From positions 1 to 62,940 of the forward strand of contig CALMLO010000062.1 in the NCBI GenBank assembly GCA_937868095.1: a stretch of DNA of 62,940 bases. Direction: 5' to 3'. This DNA is from an uncultured Phycisphaerales bacterium. Its GTDB lineage: Bacteria; Planctomycetota; Phycisphaerae; Sedimentisphaerales; Anaerohalosphaeraceae. Below, one piece after another: positions 17,843 through 27,700 of the stretch; the first letter of the stretch is position 1; every line of letters starts with the position of its first letter. Made by a program: the position numbers and the translations under genes. Under the pieces are notes generated by a model. The model searched no databases and was not told the DNA's origin. It saw only the letters and a list, made by a program, of their open reading frames with translations.

Positions 17843-19375
17843 TTACTTATAGAAATGTGTTGATTCAGTTTCCTGAACATCGCGTTCCAACTGGTCAGCA
17901 TTCAGGACAACACCAAACCGGACATCGCCTTCCTTAAGGGCCTTGACCGTAACTTTCCACGTCGCCGTGGCCTTGGCATTCAGAGAAGCCAGCGGCGCAA
18001 AGACAACCTTCTGTCCGGCCGGGCTTGCCGGCTGGGTAGCACCTCCCGCCGAGACAAACTGCATCGAGTCTTCGAGCGTGCAGGTCACCTTCAGATTGGT
18101 CGCCGTAGCCGTACCCTGATTGGTTACCGTAATCACATAGGTCTCATTCTGGCCTACTTCAATCGGGTCAGATACGTCAATAACTTCCAGCAGCAGGGCT
18201 GGAATACCCCGAATTTCTATCGACGCCGACTTAGAAACATCCTGAGCACAAACCGCCTTAGCAGAAGCAGTATCGCTCAGCTTGCCAAGAGAAGACGGCA
18301 CATACGACACGGTGAACTGCTTGGACGCGCCAGGGGCCAAATCGCCGACATTCCAGGTAATCACATTGCCGGCCTGAGTTCCGCCGCCGCTAATCTGAAT
18401 CTGCCCGACGCCGGCCGGAACTGTATCCGTTACAACCGTGTTCTTGGCCACTCCATCACCCTTGTTGGCCACAGTAATGGTGTATTCCACCCGTCGGCCG
18501 CCATATTCCCATTCCCGTCCAGTGGTCTTATCAATCGTCAAGATCGGCTGGGTCACCTTGGTGCGGGTTATATTGGACTCAGCTTTCAAATTGCCGTCAG
18601 CCGCGGCCAGAGCACGGTTTTCAAAGGTACCTGTCTTGGCGGCCTTCACCTTGACCGTCTGGCTTGCCGACTTGCCGGCCGCAAGCGAATCCACCTTGAA
18701 TGTGATTTGAGAAGCGCCTTCCATGGTAGTCAGCCCTGCAGGCAGCGTATCGGTAATCTGAATATTCTTCGCCTCGCCGGTTCCCTTGTTGGTTATAGTA
18801 AAGGTGAGTGTAATCGGATCGCAAATCGATACCTCAGCCGGAGCACTCTTCACCAGCTCCAGCGCCGGCTGGACTACCTGCGTCTTGGCGCAAGCCGGAA
18901 CAATATAGGTCGCATCTGCACACGTCATCAGCCACCCCTCGCCGGTTGCCTGCCCCTTGACAATCATTGTCTTGGCTTCATTGGGGCCCATGCTGTCCAG
19001 CTGCCAGGTTAAAATCTGGTCAGCCAGTTTTCCTTCCGGCGTGGAACTGATGTACTTGAAGTTTTTTGGCAAATGCTCCGTAATGATCACAGAATGCAGG
19101 GTCCTATCAGTCAGATTCGAGGCCTTGATGGTATATTCAAAAGGAGCATTCAGCGTCACAACCTTCGGCAGGGCCTTTTCAATCTTCAGCACGCCGCAGC
19201 AGTCATTATTATACTGCTGAACAGCCGTATAATAGGCGCTTGCCTCTTGAGCTGGAGCCGGCTTTGGCGCAGGCGCCGCCGCCTCGGCTTTGGCACATGG
19301 CTTTGACTGCATACACTGACAGCCGGCCATCACAACAACCGACAGAACCATCAGAATAGATACGAGTTTTCTCAT
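17843..19375 (-). CDS. DUF11-repeat lipoprotein (OmcB-like)
   Basis: 510 residues. The signal peptide ends in VMAGC, lipidated cysteine at 19, followed by a Cys- and Pro/Ala-rich linker. The body consists of about four immunoglobulin-like DUF11 repeats, each with the signature V-x-x-G-x-x-V-x-Y-x-I-T-V-x-N-x-G and D-T-L/V-P-A-G (for example YTITVANKGDGVAKN and VTDTVPAGV). Scattered cysteines (CAKTQVVQP, SICDPITL, KVTC) resemble the disulfide-linked chlamydial outer-membrane cysteine-rich protein. It is likely an envelope or surface structural protein. The start at 19375 is fixed by AGGAGAG; a longer frame to 19414 has no ribosome site. It ends in a strong terminator and stands alone. Confidence 0.85.
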   Translation of the reverse strand: MRKLVSILMVLSVVVMAGCQCMQSKPCAKAEAAAPAPKPAPAQEASAYYTAVQQYNNDCCGVLKIEKALPKVVTLNAPFEYTIKASNLTDRTLHSVIITEHLPKNFKYISSTPEGKLADQILTWQLDSMGPNEAKTMIVKGQATGEGWLMTCADATYIVPACAKTQVVQPALELVKSAPAEVSICDPITLTFTITNKGTGEAKNIQITDTLPAGLTTMEGASQITFKVDSLAAGKSASQTVKVKAAKTGTFENRALAAADGNLKAESNITRTKVTQPILTIDKTTGREWEYGGRRVEYTITVANKGDGVAKNTVVTDTVPAGVGQIQISGGGTQAGNVITWNVGDLAPGASKQFTVSYVPSSLGKLSDTASAKAVCAQDVSKSASIEIRGIPALLLEVIDVSDPIEVGQNETYVITVTNQGTATATNLKVTCTLEDSMQFVSAGGATQPASPAGQKVVFAPLASLNAKATATWKVTVKALKEGDVRFGVVLNADQLERDVQETESTHFYK

Positions 19376-19610
19376 AATTGCTCTCCTAAAACAATAGGTT
19401 AAAATAGGAAACATAAAAACGTTTTATCACTTTTCGGTCAAGGAGGCGCTCGATTAGACAAATCTGCAAAATTCTGCATCAGATTTCTCCTTAAACCCTG
19501 ACCTAAATTTATTCACAACTATCATATTCTAAACTTCGCTTTTGGGACAGCATATTCTTTTAATTTTTTTAACCTGTTTTTAGGGCCATCAGAAACATTT
19601 TCACAGACCA

Positions 19611-19730
19611 ATGACCAATCAGCCGGAGGATTTGCCTTTTGACGAAGCCATCCGTTCCAGTTATGATTATTTCGGTCCTGACTTTCGCAAAAAATTGCTG
19701 GAGGAAGTGAAATGCAAACCGTTCTGCTGA
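19611..19730 (+). CDS. Possible small acidic protein upstream of rmuC
   Basis: A 39-residue frame whose peptide (PEDLPFDEAIRSSYDYFGPD near the start) looks like a genuine protein and not a shadow: it is acidic, then ends Lys/Cys-rich. An in-frame stop lies just before it. Its last 19 bases overlap the start of rmuC, and the rmuC ribosome site GGAGG lies inside it, which would couple the two. Its own ribosome site is not evident. Confidence 0.4.
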   Translation: MTNQPEDLPFDEAIRSSYDYFGPDFRKKLLEEVKCKPFC

Positions 19731-20731
19731 CCATAGTTGCTATTGTGGGCGTCTTGCTGATCGCCGCTGTCGGCTTGATGCTTTCCCATCTGTCAGAGAT
19801 GCGGCGTCAGTCGGCCGCCGGGCAGACTGCCGTCGGACTTCTCCAGCAGCAGCTGGAGAACCTGCGGCAAAGCCAGCAGACCCTTTCTCAAATCATTGAC
19901 AAAAACCTTCAAGCAGGCCAACAGACCATCCATCAGTTTCTGACACACAGCGGACAAACGCTCGGCGAACTGAAAGAACAGATGGGCAAGATCAAAAGCG
20001 ACAGCGAACAGATGCTCCGCATCGGCCAGGAAGTCCGCAAACTCCAGGATATCCTGAAGGCCCCCAAACTGCGCGGCCAAATCGGCGAATATTCCCTCGA
20101 AGGGCTGTTAAAAAACATTCTGCCCGCTGAACATTTTACGATTCAGCATTCATTCAAAAACGGCAGAACCGTCGATGCCCTGATTCGGCTGCCGGACTAT
20201 TCCATACCCGTGGACGCCAAATTTCCGCTGTCTGCCTTTGAAAAAATGGCCGCCGCCGAATCGGAGGAAGAGAAAACTCAACTTCGCCGGCAGTTTCAAA
20301 GCGATGTCCGCAAGCACATCGACAAAATTGCCGAAAGTTACATCCAGCCCGCCGAGGGAACACTGGATTTTGCTCTGATGTATATTCCGGCTGAAAATGT
20401 TTACTATGAAACCATTATCCGTTATGAGTCAGACAAGACGGACCTTCTCGAATATGCCCTCAGCAAGAAGGTCATCCCTGTTTCGCCAAATTTGCTGTAT
20501 GCCTATCTGATGACTATTGTGATGGGGCTTCACGGAATGCAGATTGAAGAGCAGGCCGCTCAGATTCGTGCTGCACTCAACCAGCTGGCCGGCAGCTTTT
20601 CATCCTTCATCGAAACATGGGAGATTCTCGGCAAGCACCTGCGCAATGCTCAAAACCAGTACGAAGAGGGCGGCAGCAAACTAAATAAATTCACGCTCCA
20701 GCTGAACCAAATCCAGCAGCCGCCGGCGTAA
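19712..20731 (+). CDS. rmuC: DNA recombination protein RmuC
   Basis: 339 residues. RmuC limits inverted-repeat-driven rearrangements and contains a nuclease-like fold. Residues about 4-24 form an N-terminal membrane anchor. A coiled coil covers about 28-115 (QQLENLRQSQQTLSQII and following). The conserved core covers about 130-300: GQIGEYSLEGLL, PVDAKFPLSAFEKM (with the Asp and Lys of the nuclease motif), and FALMYIPAENVYYE. It starts after GGAGG. The C-terminus overlaps the convergent mutarotase gene by 41 bases. Confidence 0.92.
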   Translation: MQTVLLTIVAIVGVLLIAAVGLMLSHLSEMRRQSAAGQTAVGLLQQQLENLRQSQQTLSQIIDKNLQAGQQTIHQFLTHSGQTLGELKEQMGKIKSDSEQMLRIGQEVRKLQDILKAPKLRGQIGEYSLEGLLKNILPAEHFTIQHSFKNGRTVDALIRLPDYSIPVDAKFPLSAFEKMAAAESEEEKTQLRRQFQSDVRKHIDKIAESYIQPAEGTLDFALMYIPAENVYYETIIRYESDKTDLLEYALSKKVIPVSPNLLYAYLMTIVMGLHGMQIEEQAAQIRAALNQLAGSFSSFIETWEILGKHLRNAQNQYEEGGSKLNKFTLQLNQIQQPPA

Positions 20732-21152
20732 CCACACCCTTTTTAAGAATGATATTTGCATAAAGGGCCGCCTCACTGGTAGCAACTACGGCAAAGGCCT
20801 GACGGGCACGCTGGTAAAAAGCGTTTCGTTCCATGTGTTCAAACTCTGTAAATATCCCGCCGTCGGCCTTCAGGATGCGGCGATACTCTTCCCAAATGGT
20901 CGGTCTTGTCGGGTCGCCAGGGACAACCTGCATCAGGACAGCCGGCCGTTCGACATACTGATCCAGCGGAAAAAATGGAAGGATTGCCTTCAGCAGAGGC
21001 GGAATAGCGAGCCCATCCGCCCGTACCAGACGCTGTGCCATCGAAACAGCAGGAAAATTGCCGTCAGCAAGAACCAGTTCATCCCCATGTCCCATTTCCA
21101 TCAGAACTTTCATCAATTCAGGCGAAAGAATCGCCGGTACTCCTTTGAGTAT
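20691..21152 (-). CDS. RbsD/FucU-family sugar mutarotase with apparent AUA start
   Basis: Interconverts anomers of a sugar such as fucose or ribose in the cytoplasm. About 153 residues. Recognisable elements are GVPAILSPELMKVLMEMGHG near the start, with the catalytic His in MGHGD, then ADGNFPA, and a C-terminal ANIILKKGVV. Family proteins begin M-L-K-G-I/V-P. Here the codon in the Met position is ATA (21150-21152), preceded by AAAGGG at eight bases. The first conventional start in frame is a TTG at 21116, which would remove a conserved strand. An ATT after AAAGGAG is a third option. I place the start at ATA. The last 41 bases overlap rmuC. Confidence 0.82.
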   Translation of the reverse strand: MLKGVPAILSPELMKVLMEMGHGDELVLADGNFPAVSMAQRLVRADGLAIPPLLKAILPFFPLDQYVERPAVLMQVVPGDPTRPTIWEEYRRILKADGGIFTEFEHMERNAFYQRARQAFAVVATSEAALYANIILKKGVVTPAAAGFGSAGA

Positions 21153-21244
21153 ACTGGAACCCTTTCTTTTTTACCGCACTGAATCTACCTCTGTTTGGCC
21201 GCAATGGCAAGTGTAGGAATGGATTTTACGGGAAAACGGGACAT

Positions 21245-22705
21245 TCAGAGTTCGCTTAACGCACGAAGGGCTTCTTCCTGATCACTAAAGTGGACTTTTT
21301 GAGTTCCCAAAATCTGGTAATTTTCATGGCCTTTTCCTGCAATCAAAACAATATCCCCTTCTTTGGCTTCACAGATTGCCAGCCGGATTGCCTTTCGCCG
21401 ATCCGGTTCGATAACGACGGCCTGATTTCGGAAAGTATTGGTGAAGCCCTTTACTATATCCTGAATAATAGAAGCAGGATCTTCTGTTCTCGGATTATCA
21501 CTTGTGACAATCACCCAGTCAGCCAGGGCCTGAGCCACCTGGGCCATTCTCGGACGCTTGGTCTTGTCTCGGTCGCCGCCGCAGCCGAAGACTGCCACCA
21601 GCCGACCCCGACAGAGAGGCCGCAATGTGGTTAAGACATTCCGAAGCGCATCATCAGTATGAGCATAATCGACAAAAACCCGAATGTCCGCCTCTTCGGC
21701 CTGACCGCACAAAATCGGCTCCAGCCGGCCGGGAACCGCCTGAAGTGCCGACAGCCCCGCCGCAACCGTCGAGACATCCAGACCCACAGCAAAACAAAGG
21801 CCTGCCGCCGCCAAATGATTACTCACATTATGAAGCCCCGGCAATGGGGTCTGCACTTTTTCTTTAATATTCCGAAACACCAGCGAAAACTCACTGCCGG
21901 TCGTATCCATCGATTCGATTTCCGCCGTAATATCGGCTTCCTGGTGAACCGAATACCATAAAATGCGCCGGCGGATTTGGGAAGCAATCTGAGCAGAAGC
22001 ATCCGAATCAGCATTCATCACCGCCAGAGCATGGATAGGCAGACTGGTAAAAAGTTTGGTTTTGGCTGCCAGATACGCCTCCGTTGTCTTATGATAATCA
22101 AGATGATCACCCGTCAGATTAGTAAAGGCCGCCGCCGAAAAAGAGAGGCCGGCCAATCGATTCTGGTCCAGCGCATGGCTGCTGGCCTCGAGCATCATAA
22201 AACGGCCGCCGTGCTCGACCATTTGAGCAGCCGCAGCGGCCAGCGTAAGCGGGTCGGGTGTGGTCAAAGGGGCCTCAACAACTTGACCGACTAAATCATA
22301 TTGAATGGTTCCAATCAGACCGCAGGGCATCCCTGCGGTATTCAGTACAGAACGCACAAGATAGCCAATCGTGCTTTTCCCATTTGTTCCCGTTACAGCC
22401 AGATTGGTCAGTCGGCTGTTAGGATAGCCATAGGACGCTTGAGCCAGCTGCCCCAGGGCTTCCGAAGTATCCTGAACCACAATCAGCTCCGCCGAATCCG
22501 GCACAGGAACCGGCTCCTGAGCCACAATATAATGTGCCCCCTGCCGAACGGCTTGCTCGACAAAGGCGTGCCCATCCAGATGGGCCCCGCGAACGGCCAC
22601 AAAAACATCGCCCGGACGGACTTGCCGGGAATCATTGCATACCCGCACATCAGAACCGGACGCACCAACTCGGGCCAACAGTTCTGTTAAGGTCATTTTA
22701 GCCAT
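21245..22705 (-). CDS. murE: UDP-MurNAc-tripeptide synthetase (meso-DAP-adding)
   Basis: ATP-dependent ligase that adds the third amino acid of the peptidoglycan stem peptide, in the cytoplasm. 486 residues: an N-terminal UDP-binding domain, a central ATPase with GTNGKST (P-loop), and a C-terminal ligase domain with DNPRTEDP, the motif that selects meso-diaminopimelate over lysine. Thus the cell should have DAP-type peptidoglycan. A ribosome site AGAGGG precedes the ATG. No other mur genes adjoin; the mutarotase follows 92 bases downstream on the same strand. Confidence 0.95.
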   Translation of the reverse strand: MAKMTLTELLARVGASGSDVRVCNDSRQVRPGDVFVAVRGAHLDGHAFVEQAVRQGAHYIVAQEPVPVPDSAELIVVQDTSEALGQLAQASYGYPNSRLTNLAVTGTNGKSTIGYLVRSVLNTAGMPCGLIGTIQYDLVGQVVEAPLTTPDPLTLAAAAAQMVEHGGRFMMLEASSHALDQNRLAGLSFSAAAFTNLTGDHLDYHKTTEAYLAAKTKLFTSLPIHALAVMNADSDASAQIASQIRRRILWYSVHQEADITAEIESMDTTGSEFSLVFRNIKEKVQTPLPGLHNVSNHLAAAGLCFAVGLDVSTVAAGLSALQAVPGRLEPILCGQAEEADIRVFVDYAHTDDALRNVLTTLRPLCRGRLVAVFGCGGDRDKTKRPRMAQVAQALADWVIVTSDNPRTEDPASIIQDIVKGFTNTFRNQAVVIEPDRRKAIRLAICEAKEGDIVLIAGKGHENYQILGTQKVHFSDQEEALRALSEL

Positions 22706-22844
22706 ATTCCCTCTCTATCTTCATTCTTTTTCAGACATCGCAAATCTACAATCAATTTTTCAATACTTTGCAAATCTTAGAAAGTCGATTATAATTCTTT
22801 ATCGACAAAATAAAGCCAGACCTCTGAAAAGGAAGGATGGAATT

Positions 22845-24443
22845 ATGAAAATCTCGAAAACAGCTCGGTTTGCTCCGAAATTGATTCAATCTCGCCGGCT
22901 GCCGGCGTGGTTTATCCTCGGATGGGTGTCTTTCGTCCTCGGACAATCCCCCGTTAGGGCGGAGGAAAAACCCACCTATATGGCTATTTTCCTCGATGGG
23001 AAAAAAGTCGGCCATTCCATTCGCACCCGCCAGACAGCCGGTGACCGCGTCATCACCACCGAGGAGATGAATTTTACGGTCTATCGCGCCGCCCAAATAA
23101 CCCGATTGTACACCAAAGAAACCCATCTGGAAAGTACAGACGGCAAGCCGCTCGGCTTCGAAATGATTCAGGATACCGGCGGGGGACTCCAAAAACGCAG
23201 CGGCGTAATCCGGCCGAACGGACAAATGGAAGTAACCATTGAAATTGGCGGCACAAAACAAACCATACTGCTGAACTATCCCCCAGGGGCCCTGATGAAT
23301 GAAGGGCTTCAGCTTCTGCAAAAGGCAAAAGGACTGGCAGAAGGGGTGGAATTTGAGGCCGTTGTGTTCCGACCGGATATGCTCGAAACAACCGGAGGCG
23401 TACTCTCGATGACGGTCAAAGGAGGACCCAAGAAGGAAATCGACCTGCTCGGCAAAAAAGTCCAGGCCTACGAAACCTCTACTCTTTTGCGGATTCCTCT
23501 GCCTTTTCAGGAGCAGGTGCAGACCATTCGAACCGTCAATTACTGCGATGAAAATCTTGAACCGCTGAAAATCCTGGTTCCTTTCGGGGATAAAATGCTC
23601 GAGCTGATTGCCTGCGAAAAGGAACTTGCTTTGCGTCCGGAAGACATTTTCGACTTTCTTTCGCTGATGACTATTGCCTGTCCGGCTGCACTGCCGCCGG
23701 CTGGAACGGCTTCCGCTATCACCTATGAAATTTCGATTCTTTCACCGGATAAGATTCACATCCCTTCCGACGACAACCAAATTGTAGAACCGCTTGACGA
23801 CAAACGGCTGTTGCTGACGGTTCGTCCTGTCGTGCCGCCGGCGGATGTTCCCTTCCCCTATACCGGGACCGATCCGACTATTCTCGAGGCACTCAAACCA
23901 ACCGAATATCTCCAAAGCAATGATCCGAAAATTCTCGAGATGGCCCGTGCTGCTGTCGGCAGCACCACCGATGCAGCCAAAGCCGCCAGACAGATCGAAG
24001 CTTTCGTGAAAGGGTATATAAAAGACCAAAACTTTTCCATCGGCTATGCCTCGGCCAGGGAGGTCGCAGAAAGCCGGCAAGGAGACTGCAGTGAACATGC
24101 TGTACTCACCGCCGCTCTCTGTCGTGCCGTGGGCATTCCAGCCCGCCTGGTAAGCGGATTGGTGTATGTAGAAAACCTGGCTGGTCAGAAAAACGTTTTC
24201 GGCGGGCATGCTTGGGCAGAGGCCTACATCGGCGGCGTCTGGACGGGTCTGGATGCAACGCGAGCTCCCCAGGGGTATGGCCCTGGTCATATCGCTTTGG
24301 CAAGAGGCAATGGAAATCCGACAGACTTTATCAATCTGACCAGCGTGTTTGGAAGTTTCAAAATCGAAAAGGTAACTGTGCTGCCTCCGCTGCCAACCAC
24401 TGACAAGAAAACCCCTGACCAGACACCCGCTGCGCCTAAATAA
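22845..24443 (+). CDS. Exported transglutaminase-like cysteine peptidase
   Basis: 532 residues. A signal peptide (about 1-40, ending PVRAEE) is followed by an uncharacterised beta-rich domain to about residue 330. The transglutaminase core covers about 375-500, with the triad visible: Cys in RQGDCSEHAVLTAALC, His in GGHAWAEAYI, Asp in GLDATRAPQGYGPGH. Bacterial members act as peptidases or crosslink proteins outside the cytoplasm; the substrate is unknown. The start at 22845 follows AAGGAAGG and gives the signal peptide; the upstream in-frame codons belong to the divergent murE region. The next small gene starts 31 bases downstream. Confidence 0.85.
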   Translation: MKISKTARFAPKLIQSRRLPAWFILGWVSFVLGQSPVRAEEKPTYMAIFLDGKKVGHSIRTRQTAGDRVITTEEMNFTVYRAAQITRLYTKETHLESTDGKPLGFEMIQDTGGGLQKRSGVIRPNGQMEVTIEIGGTKQTILLNYPPGALMNEGLQLLQKAKGLAEGVEFEAVVFRPDMLETTGGVLSMTVKGGPKKEIDLLGKKVQAYETSTLLRIPLPFQEQVQTIRTVNYCDENLEPLKILVPFGDKMLELIACEKELALRPEDIFDFLSLMTIACPAALPPAGTASAITYEISILSPDKIHIPSDDNQIVEPLDDKRLLLTVRPVVPPADVPFPYTGTDPTILEALKPTEYLQSNDPKILEMARAAVGSTTDAAKAARQIEAFVKGYIKDQNFSIGYASAREVAESRQGDCSEHAVLTAALCRAVGIPARLVSGLVYVENLAGQKNVFGGHAWAEAYIGGVWTGLDATRAPQGYGPGHIALARGNGNPTDFINLTSVFGSFKIEKVTVLPPLPTTDKKTPDQTPAAPK

Positions 24444-24474
24444 CCTTAGAATCTTCCATTCAGGAGAATTGCTC

Positions 24475-24672
24475 ATGCAGCCCTGTCCTGATCTCAAAAA
24501 CCATTCTCATCACCTGTGCAAGCTGACCGCGGAGGGCCTTCATCGGGACCAACCGGAAAAATACAAAGGATTGGTCCAAGACCCTGGCTACGTCTGCAAA
24601 AGCTGCGGTCGCGTTGCCGCCGAAAAAGAATCTCTCTGCAGTCCTGTTCTCCTGGGAACCTGGGAGGATTGA
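24475..24672 (+). CDS. Small zinc-ribbon-like protein, 65 residues
   Basis: Cysteine pairs CKSCG (about 41-45) plus a later Cys, and an N-terminal Cys/His cluster (HSHHLCKL), suggest a small metal-binding protein. An ATG lies eight bases after AGGAG; the in-frame TTG six bases earlier is too close to it. It resembles small proteins often found beside metabolic genes in Planctomycetota but I cannot name the family. It probably shares a transcript with the transglutaminase. Confidence 0.65.
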   Translation: MQPCPDLKNHSHHLCKLTAEGLHRDQPEKYKGLVQDPGYVCKSCGRVAAEKESLCSPVLLGTWED

Positions 24673-24706
24673 CAGCCGCTCCCTTTGCCCTGTTCTGCGC
24701 GGCGGC

Positions 24707-27700
24707 TTATCCTTGCCGAGGTGCCTCCTGCTGAATTGAGAGAGGGGCTTGAATCGTCCGAATGTGCAAATCACGCTGCGGAAAGGCGATTTCGATGCCC
24801 TCTTTGCGAAATTCCTCATCAATGGCACAATTGATTTGATGCTTAACCTCCGAAAAGCAATCCATAGAAGGAATATACAGCCGCAGCTCAAACAGCAAAG
24901 CACTATCGCCGAAACTGTCAAAGACGACAAAAGGTGCCGGCTTATCATGAAGTACTTTCGGATGAGCGGCGGCAACCCGATACAGGGCATCTTCCACCTT
25001 TTTAATATCAGAGCCGTAAGCCACACCGATAGGAAAAATGAGACGCTGAACGGTATCAGAGAGCGTCCAGTTTACCAGCCGACCGGTAATCAGCTCCCGA
25101 TTGGGCACAACCAGCTCTTTACGGTCCCACAATTGAATCGTAGTCGCCCGAATCTGAATCCGAGTAACCTTCCCGGTAACATCCCCGACCGTTACCACAT
25201 CTCCCACTCGAAGGGGACGTTCAAATAGAAGCAGCAGGCCGCAAACAAAATTAGCAAACACCTCCTGAAGCCCGATGCCTAACCCCACGCTGAGGGCAGC
25301 AACAAGCCACTGAACAGCTGACCACCGAATCCCCAACTGAGCAGACACCAGAATGACACCCACAATCACTAGGATATATCGGGTAATCGAAGTAATGGCA
25401 AAACGCATCCCGGCATCGAAAGGAAACCGCCTCAAAATACTTACTTCCAGAAAGCCCGGGATATTGCGGGTCAAAATCACCGTCAACACCGTAATGAAAA
25501 TCGCCCAGAAAACTCCAGCCAGCGTAACAATCTTCGGCTGACCTTTTGCATCCACGGATGTCCACAGATGCACTTTGTCCAGAACCCCCAGCGCCGGCAG
25601 CACAGATCTCCAAATCCAAAACACACCGGCTAAAATCAGCAGAAAAGCAAGCGTATTAATCAGTTTGCGGCTTTGCCGGGACAAACGATTCAGCCGCTGC
25701 TCCTGCCGCTCCCTCTTTCCTGCAGAAATCCCTTCAGAGATGGAAGCAGTCTCCACCAGACCGCTCACCAGCCCCAGAGACTGAAGATGCATCATATAAG
25801 CAAGAAGATTGCGGGACGCCTGCAGCCACCGCATCAGCATTCCATAAAGGAAAAAAACCGCCAGTAAAAACACCAAGGTAGTCAGCAGCCGCTGGTGAAG
25901 CTGCTCAGCCGTATAGCCGTATCCGACAATGGATAAATAACAGAAAAAAAGAGGAACCGCCCAGCAAAGACCATAACAGACATACATGAGGTTCTTCAGC
26001 CAAAGACTCTTTTCCAAATACGAACGAATCAAAACGCCGGAAGGCCGGAAAAGAACCACCAGAAAAACCATCAGGAGAATCTGCCGTCCAAGAAACAGAA
26101 AACGCAAAACCGCATTCCGAGCAGTCTCTTCAATGGCAGGATCATTGACCAGACACGAAGCAAAGGTCAGCGGAATTACAATCTGAAAATACCAGGCCGC
26201 ATGCCGGCGGAATGCCCTCAAAAAATCCGCAGGAAGTTGAAAATGTTCGCCCAAGCCGCCTGGAGAACAGAACAAAACAATGATTTTATACACAAAGAGC
26301 CGAACAGCTGTTTCATAGCACGCCTCGGCCAAAGAAGCTGCCTCCGGTGCCAGCACCGCTCCCTCTCTCAGACGCCACCAGAAAAACGTGAATCCAAGGG
26401 GCCAGGGCAACGCCAGAAGAACCGACAAAAGCAGCGTATAAAGGGTATAAACATACCGATCTGTCTCAACGCGGGAGATCTTTTCCGCCAGTTTCCGGCA
26501 GGTCCGTTTCATCCACCCGCACCAGCGAACCAGTGTCCCCAGACATCCAAGAAAGACAAGATAGACAATCCATTCCGTACGGAGATCCTGCCAGAAAGCA
26601 GACACAATCTGCCGCCAGCGATGCGGCTGAATCCACTCCCGCAGCACCGGCAAAACCAATCGAAAGTCATCCGGACGAAGCAGAGAAAAATTTTTGACCC
26701 AAAAACTATTCTCGTCAATAAAACGCTGATAACGACGAACCGTGCTTACCAGGGTCCGTTCCTGAATGTCCAGATGGGCCAGGGCGGTCAGATATTTCAT
26801 TGTATAGCCGGCCAAACCCTGCAGGAGCTGCCGCTGTTCCTCAAGCAAACTGACGGTTTGCTGAAAAACCATCGGATAATCAGGGTCAGAAGGCGACAAA
26901 CCTGCCTCCAGCAGCCGTTGAGCCGCTTGCGACTGAAGGTCGCTCAATGCCGACCACTGCTGGTCATACTTGCTCCACTCCAGCTGAAGAGCTGTACTTT
27001 CGTCCATCCGCTGTCGAATCTGCTTTTGGTGCTGCCGCAGATCCGGCAGGTCATTTTTCTTTGTAAGCAGCAAAACACCCAAAGTACCGGTCACCTGGCC
27101 GGCTTGGGCAATCTGTGCCTGAATATTATCAAAATCTTTACTGATCTCTCTCAGTTTCGCCTCAATGGTGAGGGCGTAATTGGCAGTCCTCTCAATCTGA
27201 TGGACTCGGTCTGTTTGAAGCCGCGCTAATTGCGCATTTTCGAGCGTCAGCCGGCGAACAACCGGATGCGCCCCTTCAGCCAGCCGAGCGGTTTGCTCGG
27301 CGCGGGCCTGAATTTGTTCTATCTCCTGCAAACGCGCCTTCTGAACGGCTTCTTCCCAAAAACGGAATCGACGCTCCGCCGCTGCCAGCTGCCGAGAGGA
27401 TAAATCACGCTGAAGGGTCAGCAGCGGCTCGCAAGCAGCATAGGCCTTATCTTCCTCCTCAAGCAATTCAATCCGAAGGCGAAGATTGTCCAACTGAACC
27501 TGTCGGAGAAGGCCGGAAACCTGCGCCAAATCCGTCGGATGAAAGGGAGACAAAGAAGGAATATATTGAAGTTTCATCTGCTCCAGCTGCTGCTGAAAAG
27601 TATTGATCTCCTCAGGAATCTGGGTTCGCCGACGAGCACGGCGAAGAGACTCCTGCTGAATCCGTTCATCATTCTTTCGGGCCTCTTCCAGGGCCAACCG

